Shown here: one piece after another, positions 4,206 through 5,792 of the stretch | Layout: each line of letters opens with the position of its first letter | How positions within the stretch are numbered: position 1 is the first letter of the stretch | Source of the DNA: an uncultured Sphingomonadaceae bacterium | GTDB lineage: Bacteria; Pseudomonadota; Alphaproteobacteria; Sphingomonadales; Sphingomonadaceae | Reading direction: 5' to 3' | DNA length: 5,792 nucleotides | Assembly: GCA_937920575.1 (NCBI GenBank) | Contig: CAKZSF010000210.1 | Coordinates: 1 to 5,792, forward strand | Position numbers and translations under genes: made by a program | Notes under the pieces: model-generated | The model's input: the letters and a program-made list of their open reading frames with translations, nothing else | Database searches by the model: none | Told to the model about the DNA's origin: nothing

Positions 4206-5792
4206 ATGGCAGGCGAACTCGTACTCTCTCCGGTAATGTCCGATGCACTGGTGATCCTTGGATCGGCCGGCATCGTCATTCCTGTGTTTGCTCGCTTTCG
4301 CATTACGCCGATTATCGGCTTCATCCTGATCGGTATTCTGGTGGGGCCATATGGCCTTGGTACGCTGGTCGAGGAAATCCCTTGGCTGCGGCACATAACC
4401 ATCTCCGATCCGGAACGATTAACGCCGTTTGCGGATTTCGGGATCATCCTGCTGCTGTTCGCCATTGGGTTGGAGCTGTCGTTCAATCGCTTGTGGCAAT
4501 TGCGCAAGCTGGTGTTCGGTCTGGGTTCGCTCGAATTGCTCATCATCGGCAGCATTTCTGCTGCCTTTTTCAGCTATGCCAGCGGTATGAGCGCCACGTC
4601 CGCGCTGGCGTTGGGCTTTGCCCTTGCCTTCTCTTCAACTGCGATTGTGCTGCCGATATCGGGCACAAGAAGCCCTGTCGGTCGAGCAGCGTTGTCGATG
4701 CTGTTGTTCGAGGACATTATGATCGTCCCGATCATCTTTATTCTCGGCGCGCTGGCCCCCAACGCGCAGGCTGGTGGTGTTAGCGGGCTGACGACCACGC
4801 TATGGCAAGGCGGCTTGGTCATCGTGATCTTGTTGGTAGCGGGACGCGTCGCCCTGCCCCGGCTGTTCTCCCAAGCCGCGCGCACCAAAAGCCCCGAATT
4901 GTTTCTTGCCGCCTCGCTGCTGGTGGTTATCGGCGCGAGCCTTGCGACTTCCGCCACGGGCCTCTCGCCAATCGTCGGTGCGCTGATCGCAGGACTGTTG
5001 ATCGCGGAAACTGAGTATCACAGCGAAGTCGAGAGCATCATGCAGCCCTTCAAGGGGTTGGCGCTGGGCGTGTTCCTGATCACTATCGGGATGAGCATCG
5101 ACTTGATGGAGATCTGGGCTGATCTGGGCGCGATCATGGGTGCCGTTGTTGGCGTGCTGGTGTTCAAAGCCATCATTACCGGCTTCCTGCTACGCCTGAT
5201 GGGCGCGCGACGCAGCACTGCCGCCGAAACCGGTGTGCTGATGGCCAGCCCCAGCGAGACAACTCTGATTGTCTTGGCAGCAGCCACCAGCGCATTGGTG
5301 ATCGATGCCGAAACCGCGCAGTTCTGGCAGATTGTGACCGCTATCGGCCTTACGATCACGCCGGTGCTGGCGCGGCTTGGTCGCATCATTGCTCGCCGCG
5401 TCGAAGCCGCTCCTGAATTGCCTGAAGAGGACGAAGATGAAGCGCGCACGATTATCATCGGCAGCGGCCGTGTCGGCCAACTGATTGCCGATATGATGAA
5501 GGCGCACGACAAGCCGTATGTGTTGCTCGATTCTGATCCGGATCAAATCGATCGGGCCAAGCGGTCAGGCTATCGCGCAACATTTGGCGATGCCGCGCGG
5601 GGTGACGCGCTGAGCCGGCTGGGTATCGAGAACGCACCGGCTGTGGTTCTCACCATGGACGAGCCAATTCTGGCTCAACGGCTTGTCTCCAAATTGCGCA
5701 AAGAGCATCCCGAACTGCTGATCGTATCGCGCGCGCGCGACACAGATCATGCGGCATCGCTGTATCGCGCCGGTGCGAGCCATGCCGTGCCC
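4206..5792 (+). CDS. Monovalent cation:proton antiporter, KefB/KefC-like (CPA2), 3' end beyond window
   Basis: An open frame of 529 codons runs to the window edge without a stop. Residues from about 12 to 400 are strongly hydrophobic, about a dozen membrane helices forming a Na+/H+ exchanger domain of the CPA2 family. Visible CPA2/Kef features are the ITPIIGFILIGILVGPYGLG helix near the N terminus, LLLFAIGLELS, FSSTAIVLP (142-150), LLFEDI with E169-D170 (KefC has Q-D there), GALIAGLLIAETE (258-270) and FKGLALGVFLITIGMSID. After a very acidic linker (about 405-412) comes a cytosolic RCK/TrkA-N domain with the nucleotide-binding motif IIIGSGRVGQ (416-425). Such proteins exchange K+ or Na+ for H+ in the inner membrane, gated by nucleotide binding. 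Kef proteins are about 600-620 residues, so roughly 80-100 are missing. The start at 4206 has only a weak ribosome binding site (ACAGG); ATG 4236 (residue 11) is the alternative. Ion and gating ligand cannot be read from sequence. Confidence 0.9.
   Translation, partial: MAGELVLSPVMSDALVILGSAGIVIPVFARFRITPIIGFILIGILVGPYGLGTLVEEIPWLRHITISDPERLTPFADFGIILLLFAIGLELSFNRLWQLRKLVFGLGSLELLIIGSISAAFFSYASGMSATSALALGFALAFSSTAIVLPISGTRSPVGRAALSMLLFEDIMIVPIIFILGALAPNAQAGGVSGLTTTLWQGGLVIVILLVAGRVALPRLFSQAARTKSPELFLAASLLVVIGASLATSATGLSPIVGALIAGLLIAETEYHSEVESIMQPFKGLALGVFLITIGMSIDLMEIWADLGAIMGAVVGVLVFKAIITGFLLRLMGARRSTAAETGVLMASPSETTLIVLAAATSALVIDAETAQFWQIVTAIGLTITPVLARLGRIIARRVEAAPELPEEDEDEARTIIIGSGRVGQLIADMMKAHDKPYVLLDSDPDQIDRAKRSGYRATFGDAARGDALSRLGIENAPAVVLTMDEPILAQRLVSKLRKEHPELLIVSRARDTDHAASLYRAGASHAVP

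Noticed and set aside
4116..5783. Several long minus-strand frames opposite the antiporter gene
   Set aside because: The plus strand encodes a continuous, clearly recognisable membrane antiporter; the minus frames are low-complexity shadows without ribosome binding sites.
1..5792. CRISPR array, insertion sequence or defence system
   Set aside because: There are no regularly spaced repeats, no transposase frames, no terminal inverted repeats and no nuclease, toxin or defence genes among the recognised proteins.

Overview
The window looks like core chromosome of an alphaproteobacterium, most likely a sphingomonad and perhaps of the Erythrobacter type. The reasons are a SapC-family protein, a CpdR-type cell-cycle response regulator, a eukaryote-like dimeric NADP isocitrate dehydrogenase, a KefB/KefC-like antiporter, and a small RNA carrying the UUUCCUCCCU core of the alphaproteobacterial suhB/mmgR (alpha-r8) family. 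The placement comes from recognising these families by eye, with no database search. No transposase, integrase, CRISPR array or other sign of recent transfer is visible.

Layout: (1) 13-831, plus strand: a SapC-family protein, closed by an intrinsic terminator at 861-888. (2) About 960-1057, plus strand: a small RNA gene made of a UUCG-capped hairpin, an unpaired anti-Shine-Dalgarno stretch and a strong terminator. A 34-bp nested dyad (937-970) lies over its presumed promoter. (3) 1092-2030, minus strand: an N-formylglutamate amidohydrolase-family enzyme, convergent with the small RNA. (4) 2031-2201: a divergent intergenic region. (5) 2202-2576, plus strand: CpdR. (6) 2655-2729, plus strand: tRNA-Val(GAC) with encoded CCA, with a good promoter candidate just upstream and a terminator at 2741-2764. 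(7) 2868-4091, plus strand: icd, followed by a 14-bp perfect terminator-like hairpin. (8) 4206 to the window end, plus strand: the first 529 codons of a monovalent cation:proton antiporter with a C-terminal RCK/TrkA-N domain, cut by the window edge. No gene-free stretch exceeds 300 bases.

The genes are separate transcription units and do not form one pathway. icd serves the TCA cycle and NADPH supply. CpdR belongs to the CckA-ChpT phosphorelay that controls ClpXP proteolysis. The antiporter handles K+/H+ balance. The small RNA probably represses target mRNAs by pairing with their ribosome binding sites. The least ordinary parts are the small RNA locus with its centred dyad and antisense neighbour, and a second nested dyad just before the antiporter start. 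No clear new multi-gene system is present.
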